Shown: positions 7,614-17,090 of the stretch, in pieces
How positions within the stretch are numbered: position 1 is the stretch's first letter
How the letters are laid out: every line of letters starts with the position of its first letter
Assembly: GCA_963931605.1 (NCBI GenBank)
Contig: OZ007031.1
Coordinates: forward strand, 620,001-684,000
Origin: CALUOB01 sp944322305
Lineage (GTDB): Bacteria; Actinomycetota; Coriobacteriia; Coriobacteriales; Coriobacteriaceae
Direction of reading: 5' to 3'
Length of the DNA stretch: 64,000 nt
Notes under the pieces: model-generated
What the model saw: only the letters and a program-made list of their open reading frames with translations
The model's database searches: none
Told to the model about the DNA's origin: nothing
Position numbers and translations under genes: made by a program

Positions 7614-9095
7614 TCACTCGTTCCCTGCGAGGTATCCCCTCAAGGATACCTGCCAGTCGGGCATCTTGAATCCCGCGGCCTCCAGCTTAGCGAGGCCGAG
7701 GGTCGAGAAGCGCGGGCGCGGGGCCACGGGGCCCGCGGCGGAGGCGTAGTACCCCTCCGTCGTGACGGGGCGCACGGCGCCCCCGTTGCCGTTGCGGGCC
7801 TCGAACACCTCGCGGGCGATGTCGGCCCAGGAGGCGGGGTCGCCCGAGCCGGTGCAGTCGTACACGCCGCAGGGCGCGGGCGAGGAGGGCTCCAAGTCCC
7901 CCTCGCGGTAGCCGAGGAGCCAGAGCGCGGCCTCGGCCATGTCGCGGGTGAAGGTGAGGCGGCCCACCTGGTCGTCGACAACGGTCACCTCGGAGAGGGC
8001 GTCGGCCGGGTCGGCGCAGCGGTCGGAGAGCTTGGCCATGGTCCTCACGAAGTTGTTGCCGTCGCCGATGACCCAGGAGCTGCGCAGGATGTAGTGGTTG
8101 GGGCAGGTGGAGACGGCGAGGTCGCCCGCGGCCTTGGACTGGCCGTAGACCCCAAGGGGGCTCAGATCCTCGCCCTCGTCATGCACTTCCTTCGTGCCGT
8201 CGAAGACGTAGTCGCTGGAGACGTGCACGAGCGCGATGCCGTGCTCGGCGCACACCTTGGAGAGCAGGGCCGGGCCGGCGGCGTTGGCCCTCCAGCAGGC
8301 TGCCCTTCCCTCGGGGGTCTCGGCCCTGTCGACGGCGGTGTAGGCTCCGCAGTTTATCACCGTTCCGTAAAGCGACCAGTCGTACCTGGAGTACGCCTCC
8401 GGGTCGGCCAGGTCGAAGGTGTCTATGTCGCAGAAGTCGAAGCTCCCCAGGAGCCCCCGCTCCCCCGCGAGCGCCCTCACCGCGCGGCCGAGCTGCCCGT
8501 TGCAGCCGGTCACGAGCGTGCGCCTAGGCTGCATGGGCAGCGCGTCGGCGAGCATCGGGTGCGCCTTGTCGGCCTCGGAGAGCACCGCCTCGGAAAGCGG
8601 GATCGGCCACTCGATCCCGAGGGCCGGGTCCGCCAGGTTCACGAAGGTGTAGGTCCCCTTGAGCTCGGCGGACCAGTGCGCGTTCACCAGGTACGTGTAG
8701 GCCGTGCCGGCCTCGAGCGCCTGGAAGGAGTTGCCCACGCCGCGGGGCACGTAGATCGCCTTGGAAGGGTCGAGCACGCAGGTGAACACCTCGCCGAAGG
8801 TTTTCCCGGGCCTGAGGTCGACCCACGCGCCGAAGACCGAGCCGGTGGCCACCGAGATGAACTTGTCCCAGGGCTCGGCGTGGATCCCGCGCGTGACGCC
8901 GCGCTCCGCGTTGAAGCTGACGTTGTTCTGCACCGGGCCGAAGTCCGGCAGCCCCAGCGCGCGCATCTTGGCCCGCTGCCAGTTCTCCTTGAACCAGCCG
9001 CGCGCGTCCCCGTGCACGGCGAGGTCGAAGACGACCACGCCGGGGATGTTGGTCTCGGCGACCCCGAGATCCTTCTCGAACGCGATCTCCGCCAC
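7614..9095 (-). CDS. RmlC-RmlD fusion: dTDP-4-dehydrorhamnose 3,5-epimerase / reductase
   Basis: Bifunctional 493-residue enzyme carrying out the last two steps to dTDP-L-rhamnose. Residues 1 to about 190 form the cupin RmlC part (GVTRGIHAEPWDKFISVATG with the catalytic His region; KAIYVPRGVGNSFQ). Residues about 194-493 form the SDR RmlD part (VTGCNGQLGRAV nucleotide loop; VHVSSDYVFDG; YGQSKAAGDLAV with Tyr-x3-Lys). The start is taken as GTG at 9095 behind GGGAGGGGTAGCC; the longer open frame to 10067 lies inside rmlA in another frame. It follows rmlA by 2 bp. Such fusions are known in actinobacteria. Confidence 0.93.
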   Translation of the reverse strand: MAEIAFEKDLGVAETNIPGVVVFDLAVHGDARGWFKENWQRAKMRALGLPDFGPVQNNVSFNAERGVTRGIHAEPWDKFISVATGSVFGAWVDLRPGKTFGEVFTCVLDPSKAIYVPRGVGNSFQALEAGTAYTYLVNAHWSAELKGTYTFVNLADPALGIEWPIPLSEAVLSEADKAHPMLADALPMQPRRTLVTGCNGQLGRAVRALAGERGLLGSFDFCDIDTFDLADPEAYSRYDWSLYGTVINCGAYTAVDRAETPEGRAACWRANAAGPALLSKVCAEHGIALVHVSSDYVFDGTKEVHDEGEDLSPLGVYGQSKAAGDLAVSTCPNHYILRSSWVIGDGNNFVRTMAKLSDRCADPADALSEVTVVDDQVGRLTFTRDMAEAALWLLGYREGDLEPSSPAPCGVYDCTGSGDPASWADIAREVFEARNGNGGAVRPVTTEGYYASAAGPVAPRPRFSTLGLAKLEAAGFKMPDWQVSLRGYLAGNE

Positions 9096-9097
9096 GG

Positions 9098-9997
9098 CTA
9101 CCCCTCCCTTCCGGGGCGCACGTACTCGCCGGCGGCCACCTTGGCCAGGTGCCGGCCGTAGGCGCTCTTCCCGTAGGCCTCGGCCGCGCGCTCGAGCGCC
9201 TCCCGGCCGACCCAGCCGTTCTCGTAGGCGATCTCCTCCAGCACCGAGACCGGCTGGTCCTGCGCCCGTTCGACGGCGCGCACGAACTCGCCGGCCTCGT
9301 AGAGGCTCTCCATGGTGCCGGTGTCGAGCCACGCGTAGCCGCGCCCGAGGGTCACCACGTCCAGGAGGCCGCCTTCGAGGTACATGCGGTTGAGGTCGGT
9401 GATCTCGAGCTCGCCGCGGGCGGAGGGCACGACTTCGGCCGCGCGGGCGGCGACGTCGCCCGGGTAGAAGTAGAGGCCCGTCACGGCGTAGGAGGACTTC
9501 GGGCGCTCCGGCTTCTCCTCGATGGAGAGGGCGCGGCCCTCGGAGTCGAACTCCACCACGCCGAAGCGCTCCGGGTCGTCCACGTGGTAGCCGAAGACCG
9601 TGGCGCGGCCGGCCTCCGCGGAGGCCACCGCGCGCCTCAGGTGCCGCGACAGGCCGTTGCCGAAGAACACGTTGTCCCCGAGCACGAGCGCGCAGGGCTC
9701 GCCGGCGAGCCACCCCTCGGCGATGAGGAACGCCTGCGCCAGCCCGTCCGGGCTCGGCTGCTCCGCGTAGCTCAGGGACACCCCGAACTTGGACCCGTCC
9801 CCGAGCAGCCGCTCGAAGTTCGGCAGGTCCGCCGGCGTCGATATGACGAGTATCTCCCGGATCCCCGCCATCATCAGCACCGACAGCGGGTAGTAGACCA
9901 TCGGCTTGTCGTAGACCGGCAGCAGCTGCTTGGACGTCACCAAGGTCAGCGGGTAGAGCCGGGTGCCGGAGCCGCCGGCGAGGACAATGCCCCTCAT
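9098..9997 (-). CDS. rmlA: Glucose-1-phosphate thymidylyltransferase
   Basis: First committed enzyme of dTDP-rhamnose synthesis: glucose-1-phosphate plus dTTP gives dTDP-glucose. The 299-residue protein has the nucleotidyltransferase signature GGSGTRLYPLTLVTSKQLLP at residues 8-27, then DKPMVYYPL and LGDNVFFG. The start at 9997 follows GGAGGGAAC; the in-frame upstream extension has no support. It is transcribed after a terminator-like pair of hairpins at 10027-10081 and directly before rmlCD. Confidence 0.96.
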   Translation of the reverse strand: MRGIVLAGGSGTRLYPLTLVTSKQLLPVYDKPMVYYPLSVLMMAGIREILVISTPADLPNFERLLGDGSKFGVSLSYAEQPSPDGLAQAFLIAEGWLAGEPCALVLGDNVFFGNGLSRHLRRAVASAEAGRATVFGYHVDDPERFGVVEFDSEGRALSIEEKPERPKSSYAVTGLYFYPGDVAARAAEVVPSARGELEITDLNRMYLEGGLLDVVTLGRGYAWLDTGTMESLYEAGEFVRAVERAQDQPVSVLEEIAYENGWVGREALERAAEAYGKSAYGRHLAKVAAGEYVRPGREG

Positions 9998-10026
9998 GTT
10001 CCCTCCAATTGTCAAGGTACCAACAT

Positions 10027-10081
10027 CGCGGGTCCGCACCCGCGCTATGAAAAACGGGTGCCCGCACGCGCGGTCACCCGT
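10027..10081 (-). terminator. Two hairpins, the upstream one a terminator, between ugd and rmlA
   Basis: On the minus strand ACGGGTG (10081-10075) pairs with CACCCGT (10060-10054), with a partly paired interior, and is followed by a run of five T. A second stem, CGCGGGT with ACCCGCG (10027-10044), comes next. They would end or attenuate transcription from ugd and set rmlA-rmlCD-rmlB apart as a subunit. The 283-bp gap between the two genes holds nothing else I can assign; no clear rmlA promoter was found. Confidence 0.65.
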
Positions 10082-10280
10082 CATCACCAAGATATGTAAG
10101 ATACGGCGAGAAGAACATCACCTACGATGCCCACCACGCCAAGCTATCCCCTGCCCTCACAGGCATACCAACGCCCACTAAACTGCTAAGATAGGCCCAT
10201 CAATTGAGTTAGCAGAACAGCCCACCGGAAACTAAAACCGACATAGGAAGCGAAAATCCTACGTACTGCAAGTTCTATAC

Positions 10281-11537
10281 TTAGTCCCTCCTGAACAGGT
10301 CCCTGGTGTACACCTTGTCCGAGACGTCCGCGAGGTCGTCGGACCAGCGGTTCGCCACGATCACGTCCGCGCGGGCCTTGAAGGCGGCGAGGTCCGAGGT
10401 GACCTCGGAGCCGTAGAACTCGGTTCCCCTGTACGTGGGCTCGTAGACGAGCACGGGCACGCCCTTGGCCTTCACGCGCTTCATGATCCCCTGGATGGAG
10501 GAGGCCCTGAAGTTGTCGGAGCCCGACTTCATGGTGAGGCGGTAGACGCCCACGAGGGGCTTGGGGGTCCCCTCGTAGACAAGCTTGTTCACGCGCTTGA
10601 GCACCTCGTCGGCCACGTGGTCCTTGCGGGTGGCGTTGGAGTCCACGATGGCCTGGATGAGGTTCTGGGGAACGTCGCGGTAGTTCGCCAGCAGCTGCCG
10701 GGTGTCCTTCGGCAGGCAGTAGCCGCCGTAGCCGAAGGAGGGGTTGTTGTAGTGGGAGCCGATCCGGGGCTCGAGGCACACGCCCCTGATGACCTCCGCG
10801 CTCGAGAGCCCCTTGTCCTCGCAGTAGGTGTCCAGCTCGTTGAAGTAGGCCACGCGCAGGGCCAGGTAGGTGTTGGCGAAGAGCTTCACGGCCTCGGCCT
10901 CCGTGGGGCCGAGCAGGAGCTTGGGGATGCCGCGGCTGCCGTCGGCGTTCTCCCTTTCCCTCTCCTCCGGGGCGGCGCCTTCTTCCAGCAGGTCGGCGAA
11001 GCGCTCGGCGGCCGACCTGGCCTCCGGGTCATCCTGCGGCGCCCCAACCACGATGCGGCTCGGGTGCAGGTTGTCCCAGAGCGCGTGGCCCTCGCGCAGG
11101 AACTCCGGGGAGAAGAGGATCCTGCCGTCTCCCCTCTCCTCCCGGATGCGCTCGGTGTAGCCCACCGGGATCGTCGACTTCACGACGATCCAGCATCCCG
11201 GGTTGACCGCCCTCACCGCGTCCATCGCGGCCTCCACCGCGGAGGTGTCGAAGGAGTTGGTGTCCACGTCGTAGTTCGTGGGGGTGGCCACCACGGCGAA
11301 CTCGGCGCCCGCGTAGGCCTCGGCCGGGTCGCAGGTCGCCTCGAAGGAGAGGCCCATCTCCTGCTGGTTGGCAAGGAACCGCTCTATCTCGGCGTCCCGG
11401 ATCGGGCTCCTCCCCTCTTTCAGCATCGCAACCTTCCCCGGCACGATGTCGAGAGCGTGAACCTCGTTGTGCTTGCTGAGCAGAAGCGCGACGCTCAAGC
11501 CCACGTACCCGGTTCCCGCTACGGCTATCTTGGCCAT
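10281..11537 (-). CDS. ugd: UDP-glucose 6-dehydrogenase
   Basis: Makes UDP-glucuronic acid from UDP-glucose with two NAD. The 418-residue protein (short bacterial type) begins MAKIAVAGTGYVGLSVALLL, the Rossmann GxGYVG motif. It has FSPEFLREGHAL in the substrate domain and the catalytic cysteine in GYGGYCLPKDTRQLL. The start at 11537 follows AAAGGGGTCGG. Its place in the locus suggests the polymer contains glucuronic acid or a derivative. Confidence 0.94.
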   Translation of the reverse strand: MAKIAVAGTGYVGLSVALLLSKHNEVHALDIVPGKVAMLKEGRSPIRDAEIERFLANQQEMGLSFEATCDPAEAYAGAEFAVVATPTNYDVDTNSFDTSAVEAAMDAVRAVNPGCWIVVKSTIPVGYTERIREERGDGRILFSPEFLREGHALWDNLHPSRIVVGAPQDDPEARSAAERFADLLEEGAAPEERERENADGSRGIPKLLLGPTEAEAVKLFANTYLALRVAYFNELDTYCEDKGLSSAEVIRGVCLEPRIGSHYNNPSFGYGGYCLPKDTRQLLANYRDVPQNLIQAIVDSNATRKDHVADEVLKRVNKLVYEGTPKPLVGVYRLTMKSGSDNFRASSIQGIMKRVKAKGVPVLVYEPTYRGTEFYGSEVTSDLAAFKARADVIVANRWSDDLADVSDKVYTRDLFRRD

Positions 11538-11620
11538 TTCCGACCCCTTTCGACTTATATGACTTTCAAAGTGCTATGAATCAGACATATGCGCCTGTAT
11601 TCAACTAGAAAACGCGCTGC

Positions 11621-12760
11621 TTATTCCACGCCGCAACGCCCAGATATTCTATGGAGAACGCTCCACGCCCTATCGAAAACAGCGCCCGGCTTCCTGTCGA
11701 ATGTCATTGAGAAAAGTGCCTGTCTGCAGAGATCGACAAGGCAACACCCGAGGAAGACCGCGGCGATCGAGAGGGCCATGAACGGGACCACCCAAGGCAT
11801 TTCCCAAACGCCCGCCAGAGAGAACGCACCCCTCCAGAGAAGCGGCCATACGGAGGGGTGCTGAGAAACCAGGTAAACGGCGAACGAACAGGACGCCAGC
11901 CAGTTGACGATCCTGTTCTCAAAGCGCATCCCGAGGAAGAGCCTGAAGAGCCCGACGCTCATGAGGGCGACGGGGAGCATCCACTCGTCCTGCCCCATCC
12001 ACGTTTCGCGCGCGAGCAACTTGGCCGCGACGCCGTCCGGAAGCAGTGGCGCCAGGAGCTCGACGGCGAGCACGGAGAAGACGGAGAGGGCAGCGCCCGA
12101 GACGAGCATCGCCACAGCCGTGTGCGCCGAGGGAACCCTCCCGTACCATCGCGCGTAGGAGACGAGCGCGAAGTACCCGAGAAAGGCCAGCACGCTCTGC
12201 GGGGACGTGTCGAGCCCGATCCCGGGCAGGAGCCCGGAGGCGACGCCCCACACCGCGATGACGACCAGGCAGAGCACGCGGTGCCGCCTCTCGCCCAGCG
12301 CCCTCAGCCCCGGCTGCAGGAAGGGAAGCAGGAGCAGGAACGCGGCGTAGCTCGACGGGTACCACCACAGGTCGGAGAGCAGCGGGAGGAAGGCTCCGGC
12401 TACGGCACGCACCGACAGGGCCGACGGGTCCACTACGAGCATGGTCAGGAATATCCCAAGGCTGTAGAACATGAGCTACCGCTCCATGATCCACACCCTC
12501 CGCGCGCACCCCCGAGGCGTCTGCTCCCCCTCGCAGAGGAACCAGGCGGAAATGAGGAAGAAGAGCACCACGCCCACCTTGCCACCCGCGTATACCACCG
12601 ACTGGCAGGCAACCTTCAGCAGCGACAGCGCCTGAACGGAGACGTCGAGGGCGTTCTCGCCGACGAGGTGACGGGCCACGATCATGAGGGCCGCAAGGAT
12701 CCGCAGGAGCTCGAGGGAAGAGGAGCGTCCGGAACGACCCCCCGAGGTGATTATCCGCAT
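11621..12760 (-). pseudogene. Acyltransferase (acyltransferase_3 family), interrupted by one in-frame stop
   Basis: Integral-membrane O-acyltransferase that would acetylate the polysaccharide. The N-terminal piece (12760-12479) has SSLELLRILAALMIVARH, the family's first membrane segment with its conserved His, and ends with WIMER. A TAG at 12478-12476 follows, and the same frame continues with LMFYSLGIF and eight or more membrane segments to 11621. A single C-to-T change from CAG would produce this. The family's usual length is about 330-400 residues, matching the joined 379 codons. A restart at the ATG at 12472 would lack the catalytic N-terminus. A sequencing error is the alternative. Confidence 0.8.
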
Positions 12761-12794
12761 ATCGCATCACTCCATTTTGCGAGCTGTGTCGGCG

Positions 12795-14249
12795 TTAGCC
12801 GCGAACCTTTGCGGCAACTTTGCTGATCATCGGCTCGACGACCTGCACGTAGTAAGCGTTGCGTGTCGCCTTGCACCATATGAGCGCGAGCCCGGCGAAG
12901 AGCGCCGCCCCGAGCGCCACCTGCGCCACAAGCGCGACGACAGAGGCGCCCATGGCGGCGCCCAGCGCCCTGACGGCGAGGAACATGACGAGCCCTATCG
13001 CGTAGAACGGTAGGTTCTCAAGGAACCACCTGCGCTGCGGGAGCTCCCCCGCCACCGACCAGGCCTGCACGAGGCAGACGGCCGCCTCGGCGGCGATCGT
13101 GCCCACCGCGGCGCCCATGGCGCCGAGACGGGGTATGAGGGCGAGGTTGACGGCGACGTTCACGAGCGCGCCGGCGAAGACCGAGAGCACGTATGCGCGG
13201 TCGCGCCCGGCGGGGATGAGGTACTGGGTCCTGAGGACGTTGGCCCACGCCATGAAGGGCATCTCCAGCACGATCACGCAGATGAGCGGGCCGCAGGCCT
13301 CGAAGCCCGGCCCGAAGAAGACCGGCGCGAAGACGTCGGCCACCCCGGAGAGGCCGAAGGCGAAGGCCGAGGAGAGCGTGAGCGCGAGCCACATGGAGAT
13401 GCCGAGGTAGCGCTGGGCCTCGGCCCTCTCCCCCTTCGCCATGAGGTTCGAGGCTCTGGGGAGCATGACCGTGCCCAGGGCCGTTATCAGCGTGAAGGGC
13501 ATCTGCGCCACCTTGAGGGCGTTGTCGAAGTACCCCGTCTGCTCCATGGAGGACATCTGGCCGAGCATCACCTTGTCGAGCACCGTGTAGAGGGACACGG
13601 CTATCACAGGCACGAAGAGCACGAGGTTGGGCCTGAGGTGCGAGAGCACCTCGCCCATGCTCGGTCTGTAGAGGTCGACGTGGTGCCTCACGAAGGGCCA
13701 GAGCACCGCGACCGACACCAGATAGCTCAGGGACATGAGCAGGCAGTACGCCCAGAGCGCGTGCGCGCCTCGCACTACTATGAACATCAGGACGAACGTC
13801 GCGAGCTTCACCGCGAAGTTCCTCGCCACGGTGGTCCTGAACTCCTCAAGCCCGAAGAAGAGCCAGTTGACGTCCAGACCGGCGGAGAAGACGTAGGGCA
13901 ACCAGATGAGAGACACCACGACGTCGTCGGCGACGACCAGGGAGTACCCGACGTACACCGCCGCGACCAACACGGACAGCAGCGCCTGGAACGAGTACAC
14001 GCTCCAGAACTCCCTCGAGACCGCCGCTCTGTTGTCCCTCGCCCTCGCCACGCACCGGTTGCCGTAGTTGTTCACGCCGAGCATAGCGAAGAGGACGAAG
14101 TAATTCGCCACTGAGAAAGTGTAGGAATACGTGCCCAAATTGGCAGCACCAAGCATGCGTGATAAATACGGCGCCGTAATTAAGGGCATGCCAATTGCAA
14201 GGACCTGATATGCGATATTATCTATTAGATTTAATTTAACAGATTTCAT
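12795..14249 (-). CDS. Polysaccharide flippase (Wzx-like, MOP superfamily)
   Basis: Would flip undecaprenyl-linked repeat units across the membrane. The 484-residue protein has 12-14 predicted membrane segments and starts SVKLNLIDNIAYQVLAIGMP, then TAPYLSRMLGAANLGTYSY, typical of the family. The first 35 or so codons (about 14249-14140) are AT-rich, whereas the rest has the GC-rich composition of the chromosome. This places a composition break inside the gene. Confidence 0.9.
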   Translation of the reverse strand: MKSVKLNLIDNIAYQVLAIGMPLITAPYLSRMLGAANLGTYSYTFSVANYFVLFAMLGVNNYGNRCVARARDNRAAVSREFWSVYSFQALLSVLVAAVYVGYSLVVADDVVVSLIWLPYVFSAGLDVNWLFFGLEEFRTTVARNFAVKLATFVLMFIVVRGAHALWAYCLLMSLSYLVSVAVLWPFVRHHVDLYRPSMGEVLSHLRPNLVLFVPVIAVSLYTVLDKVMLGQMSSMEQTGYFDNALKVAQMPFTLITALGTVMLPRASNLMAKGERAEAQRYLGISMWLALTLSSAFAFGLSGVADVFAPVFFGPGFEACGPLICVIVLEMPFMAWANVLRTQYLIPAGRDRAYVLSVFAGALVNVAVNLALIPRLGAMGAAVGTIAAEAAVCLVQAWSVAGELPQRRWFLENLPFYAIGLVMFLAVRALGAAMGASVVALVAQVALGAALFAGLALIWCKATRNAYYVQVVEPMISKVAAKVRG

Positions 14250-14294
14250 TGTTCCATTACAATAGTGATAACCACATTGATATTGTTTTGTTGA

Positions 14295-15185
14295 CTAATG
14301 AATAGATGGTTTGCATATAATATATTTAATTAGATTTTTAAGAGAAATATCTATGTGCAGTAACTTGCGTAAATATGCTCTACAAGCTTTCTTGTTTCCA
14401 ATTGCCTTCGCACGGCGAGCGCCCTCGATTAAGACTAACTGAGCGCGTTTGGACTGAACAACAGGAGAAGCAGCTTGTATGAGTGCGCCATGCTTAATAT
14501 TGATAGCATCTACTGCAGACTTCCAATTGTCCAAATCAGCACTCAAAGAATTGGAACCAGGGTAATTAACTCGATACAGAACCAAGTTTTCCTTAACGCA
14601 GCATACCTCCGTAACTTGGTAAAGCCGCATCTGTAATTCATATTCTTGCCAACGAGCGATGTGCTCATCAAACATGCCAACCTCTAGAAGAATTTCTCTA
14701 TCTACCAGCAAAGTTGAAGTCACATATGGTATCTCGTATAGGATAGATTCGCTGAGATTTCCTTCTGGTAAATGTATACGCTCACGCCATCTATGATTAC
14801 CGTCATAAAAGACTCTTGAGCAACCAACGACACCACATTTGCTGCACTCGCAAATCAGCCTAACCTGCTTCTCAATTTTAGTGGGAAACCACTCGTCGTC
14901 GTCATCCAAAAATGCAACATACTTTCCTTTGGCGCTACAAATGCCTATATTACGCGCATGATTTCCTCCCAAGGATTTGTCTACACGAATAGAAGTGATG
15001 TTGTCCAAAGAAGCGAGATATGCTTGCGTTTCATCTGTAGAAGCATCATCTACAACGATTATTTCTATATTTTTATACGTTTGACTCACGACGCTATCGA
15101 TCGCATGTTTTAATAGGTTCAGCCGATTATGAGTTGTAATTACTGCAGAAACAAGTGGACAACATTTATTTTGCATTTGACTCAT
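14295..15185 (-). CDS. Glycosyltransferase family 2
   Basis: Predicted GT-A inverting glycosyltransferase that adds one sugar to the repeat unit at the inner membrane face. From the ATG at 15185 the protein has 296 residues. It shows PLVSAVITTHNRLNLLKHAI, VVDDASTDETQ and the metal-binding AFLDDDDEW. An in-frame TTG two codons earlier and another ATG three codons later are possible starts; none has a strong ribosome binding site. The gene is AT-rich, unlike the flanking locus, which suggests transfer. Confidence 0.87.
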   Translation of the reverse strand: MSQMQNKCCPLVSAVITTHNRLNLLKHAIDSVVSQTYKNIEIIVVDDASTDETQAYLASLDNITSIRVDKSLGGNHARNIGICSAKGKYVAFLDDDDEWFPTKIEKQVRLICECSKCGVVGCSRVFYDGNHRWRERIHLPEGNLSESILYEIPYVTSTLLVDREILLEVGMFDEHIARWQEYELQMRLYQVTEVCCVKENLVLYRVNYPGSNSLSADLDNWKSAVDAINIKHGALIQAASPVVQSKRAQLVLIEGARRAKAIGNKKACRAYLRKLLHIDISLKNLIKYIICKPSIH

Positions 15186-15208
15186 ACCCAATCAAAATCA
15201 TGCAATGT

Positions 15209-15955
15209 CTAATGTGTATATCTTTCAATTAACCTGTGCAATCGCGTGCCGTGTATTTTTTCAGTAAATAGAACGGGCGTTTCAATAACATTAATCTTGT
15301 TTTTTAATACCCAAACTGCCATCAAACGCTCGGAGAGAAACCCAAAAACTCGACGTTGATATATATCTCTATCCTCCAAATCTATATGCTTCTTGCATTC
15401 GAAGAGTATCGGGAAAAGCCAGTCACAATAATCATCAAAGATATTGCACTTTCCAATCAACATATTATATGGGTATATGTATTTTCCATTAACCACCTGA
15501 TTAAATGCAGATCCATACGAAGGGCAGATGCGTCTAACAGTCTTTTCCAAAACATCAAAATCTTCGTAGGGGTGCCAGTGCAAATAATCATTTTTCACTG
15601 ATCCGTCGACATACTTCTTAAACGGAAGAATAAGGTCAACCTTATCTAGGCGACTATTAATGTCATCAATATCTAGTATTGTTCTATAGCTTCGTGAAAT
15701 AATACTATTGACGAAATACCTTCTATAATGTACAAGTCCTTTAATATCTTCTTTACAATTTTTCCAAATCCAATACATCCCTGTCAATTCACAAAAAGAC
15801 GAATTGTAGGATGAGATCGACGCACCTTCTGAGTCAACATGACAAGACATAGCCCTAGCCAAATCAGAATTACCACCAACGACGAGATTCTGATATATTG
15901 ATGGTAAATCGATTTTTTCCTGTAACATTTTGTGAGTAACAACATATACTGACAT
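15209..15955 (-). CDS. DUF4422-like capsular polysaccharide protein (putative glycosyltransferase)
   Basis: Protein of 248 residues recognised from YVVTHKM at the N-terminus and GLVHYRRYF near residue 95, which fit DUF4422 proteins found in capsule loci. That family is regarded as glycosyltransferase-like; no activity can be read directly. The C-terminal part has LMAVWVLKNKINVIETPV. AT-rich, and in the same cassette as the neighbouring glycosyltransferase and polymerase genes, which support a role in repeat-unit synthesis. Confidence 0.72.
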   Translation of the reverse strand: MSVYVVTHKMLQEKIDLPSIYQNLVVGGNSDLARAMSCHVDSEGASISSYNSSFCELTGMYWIWKNCKEDIKGLVHYRRYFVNSIISRSYRTILDIDDINSRLDKVDLILPFKKYVDGSVKNDYLHWHPYEDFDVLEKTVRRICPSYGSAFNQVVNGKYIYPYNMLIGKCNIFDDYCDWLFPILFECKKHIDLEDRDIYQRRVFGFLSERLMAVWVLKNKINVIETPVLFTEKIHGTRLHRLIERYTH

Positions 15956-15967
15956 ATAGATCCTTGT

Positions 15968-17089
15968 CTATTTATATATTAAAGATGATACTACATATGG
16001 AACGACTTCATTTGACCCTGATATCTCATAGTATATATACATGAGTATAATAATTGCTATACAGGCAAACACTTTGTAAAATACAGCAGTTTTTCTATCA
16101 TCAATTCTAGAACCTACGAATGGAATCAGCAACACACAAAATTGTAGATAATATAGTCCAATTCTGTGAAGCCAGAATGATATTAGACTCATAGCAAAGA
16201 AGATAATACCGAGCTCAGTTAGCAGCAATGATTGTGAGTATAGACTTGTGTCAGTGTAATTGATCTTAGAAGATCTAAACAGATAGGCTAAAAGCCCTAA
16301 TGTAATGAACAGTGAAACGATTCCAAATACGGTAAGTGATCCGCCCCCCTCAATTCGATTTGAGCCAGATACATAAGATTCATATCCGACCAAAGATGCG
16401 AGACTATTTCCAAATAATATGAATATGATTAATCCAGCAATGCCTAATGCAGCACACACCGTTAATTTGATACCATTTGATATACTTTCTATATTTGCTA
16501 TATAATATATTAAATATATCATTATGCCAATAATAGCTGAATTATGAAATAGAACACCTACAACGAATGCAATGGACGATGCGATGTGATGCCTTCCATT
16601 GAGCAGAGAAAAAGCCAACAGGATAAATCCCATTGCGATTGCTTGGCGCATTATGTTAAGCGTTATTGGATAAAATATAATGATATATATTAATATACCA
16701 AATGAAGCATCTTTTGCTAGCGTCGTTTTAATTGCAATCAATGTTGGAACTGCAGAACAAACCTGCAGAACAAACAGCATCCAGAATAAGCTTTTACCCC
16801 AATTCGAACCGAACCAGCAAGCCAATTTGACTAATGGGGCCCAACGAGAAAAATCGCTACTGAGAAAAAAAGTATCGAGGGGTAACGAGATGCACGCGTT
16901 ATATGCCCGAAGTCCATAAAAATATGTATCGGTACCAACTGAGGTATCTCTCATACCAGCAACAGTAGAAAGAATTAACGAAATAATCAACACCGACAAC
17001 GAGAATTTTATTCTCTTTGCCAACCATATATGTTCGAGTATGCTCTCAATCGCATAGCATACGATAGCTAATATTACATATACATACAT
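15968..17089 (-). CDS. Polysaccharide polymerase, EpsG/Wzy-like
   Basis: Integral membrane protein of 373 residues with about ten hydrophobic segments. The early loop GMRDTSVGTDTYFYG resembles the EpsG-family signature (R...GTDY.Y), and the central TLNIMRQAIAMGFILLAF has the conserved Arg-Gln. It would join lipid-linked repeat units outside the membrane. It is the only polymerase candidate in the locus. AT-rich like its neighbours, and only 1 bp from the next upstream gene. Confidence 0.8.
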   Translation of the reverse strand: MYVYVILAIVCYAIESILEHIWLAKRIKFSLSVLIISLILSTVAGMRDTSVGTDTYFYGLRAYNACISLPLDTFFLSSDFSRWAPLVKLACWFGSNWGKSLFWMLFVLQVCSAVPTLIAIKTTLAKDASFGILIYIIIFYPITLNIMRQAIAMGFILLAFSLLNGRHHIASSIAFVVGVLFHNSAIIGIMIYLIYYIANIESISNGIKLTVCAALGIAGLIIFILFGNSLASLVGYESYVSGSNRIEGGGSLTVFGIVSLFITLGLLAYLFRSSKINYTDTSLYSQSLLLTELGIIFFAMSLISFWLHRIGLYYLQFCVLLIPFVGSRIDDRKTAVFYKVFACIAIIILMYIYYEISGSNEVVPYVVSSLIYK

Positions 17090-17090
17090 A

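Noticed and set aside
9096..10067. Longer N-terminus for the RmlC-RmlD fusion
   Set aside because: It would lie entirely inside rmlA in another frame; GTG at 9095 has a strong ribosome binding site.
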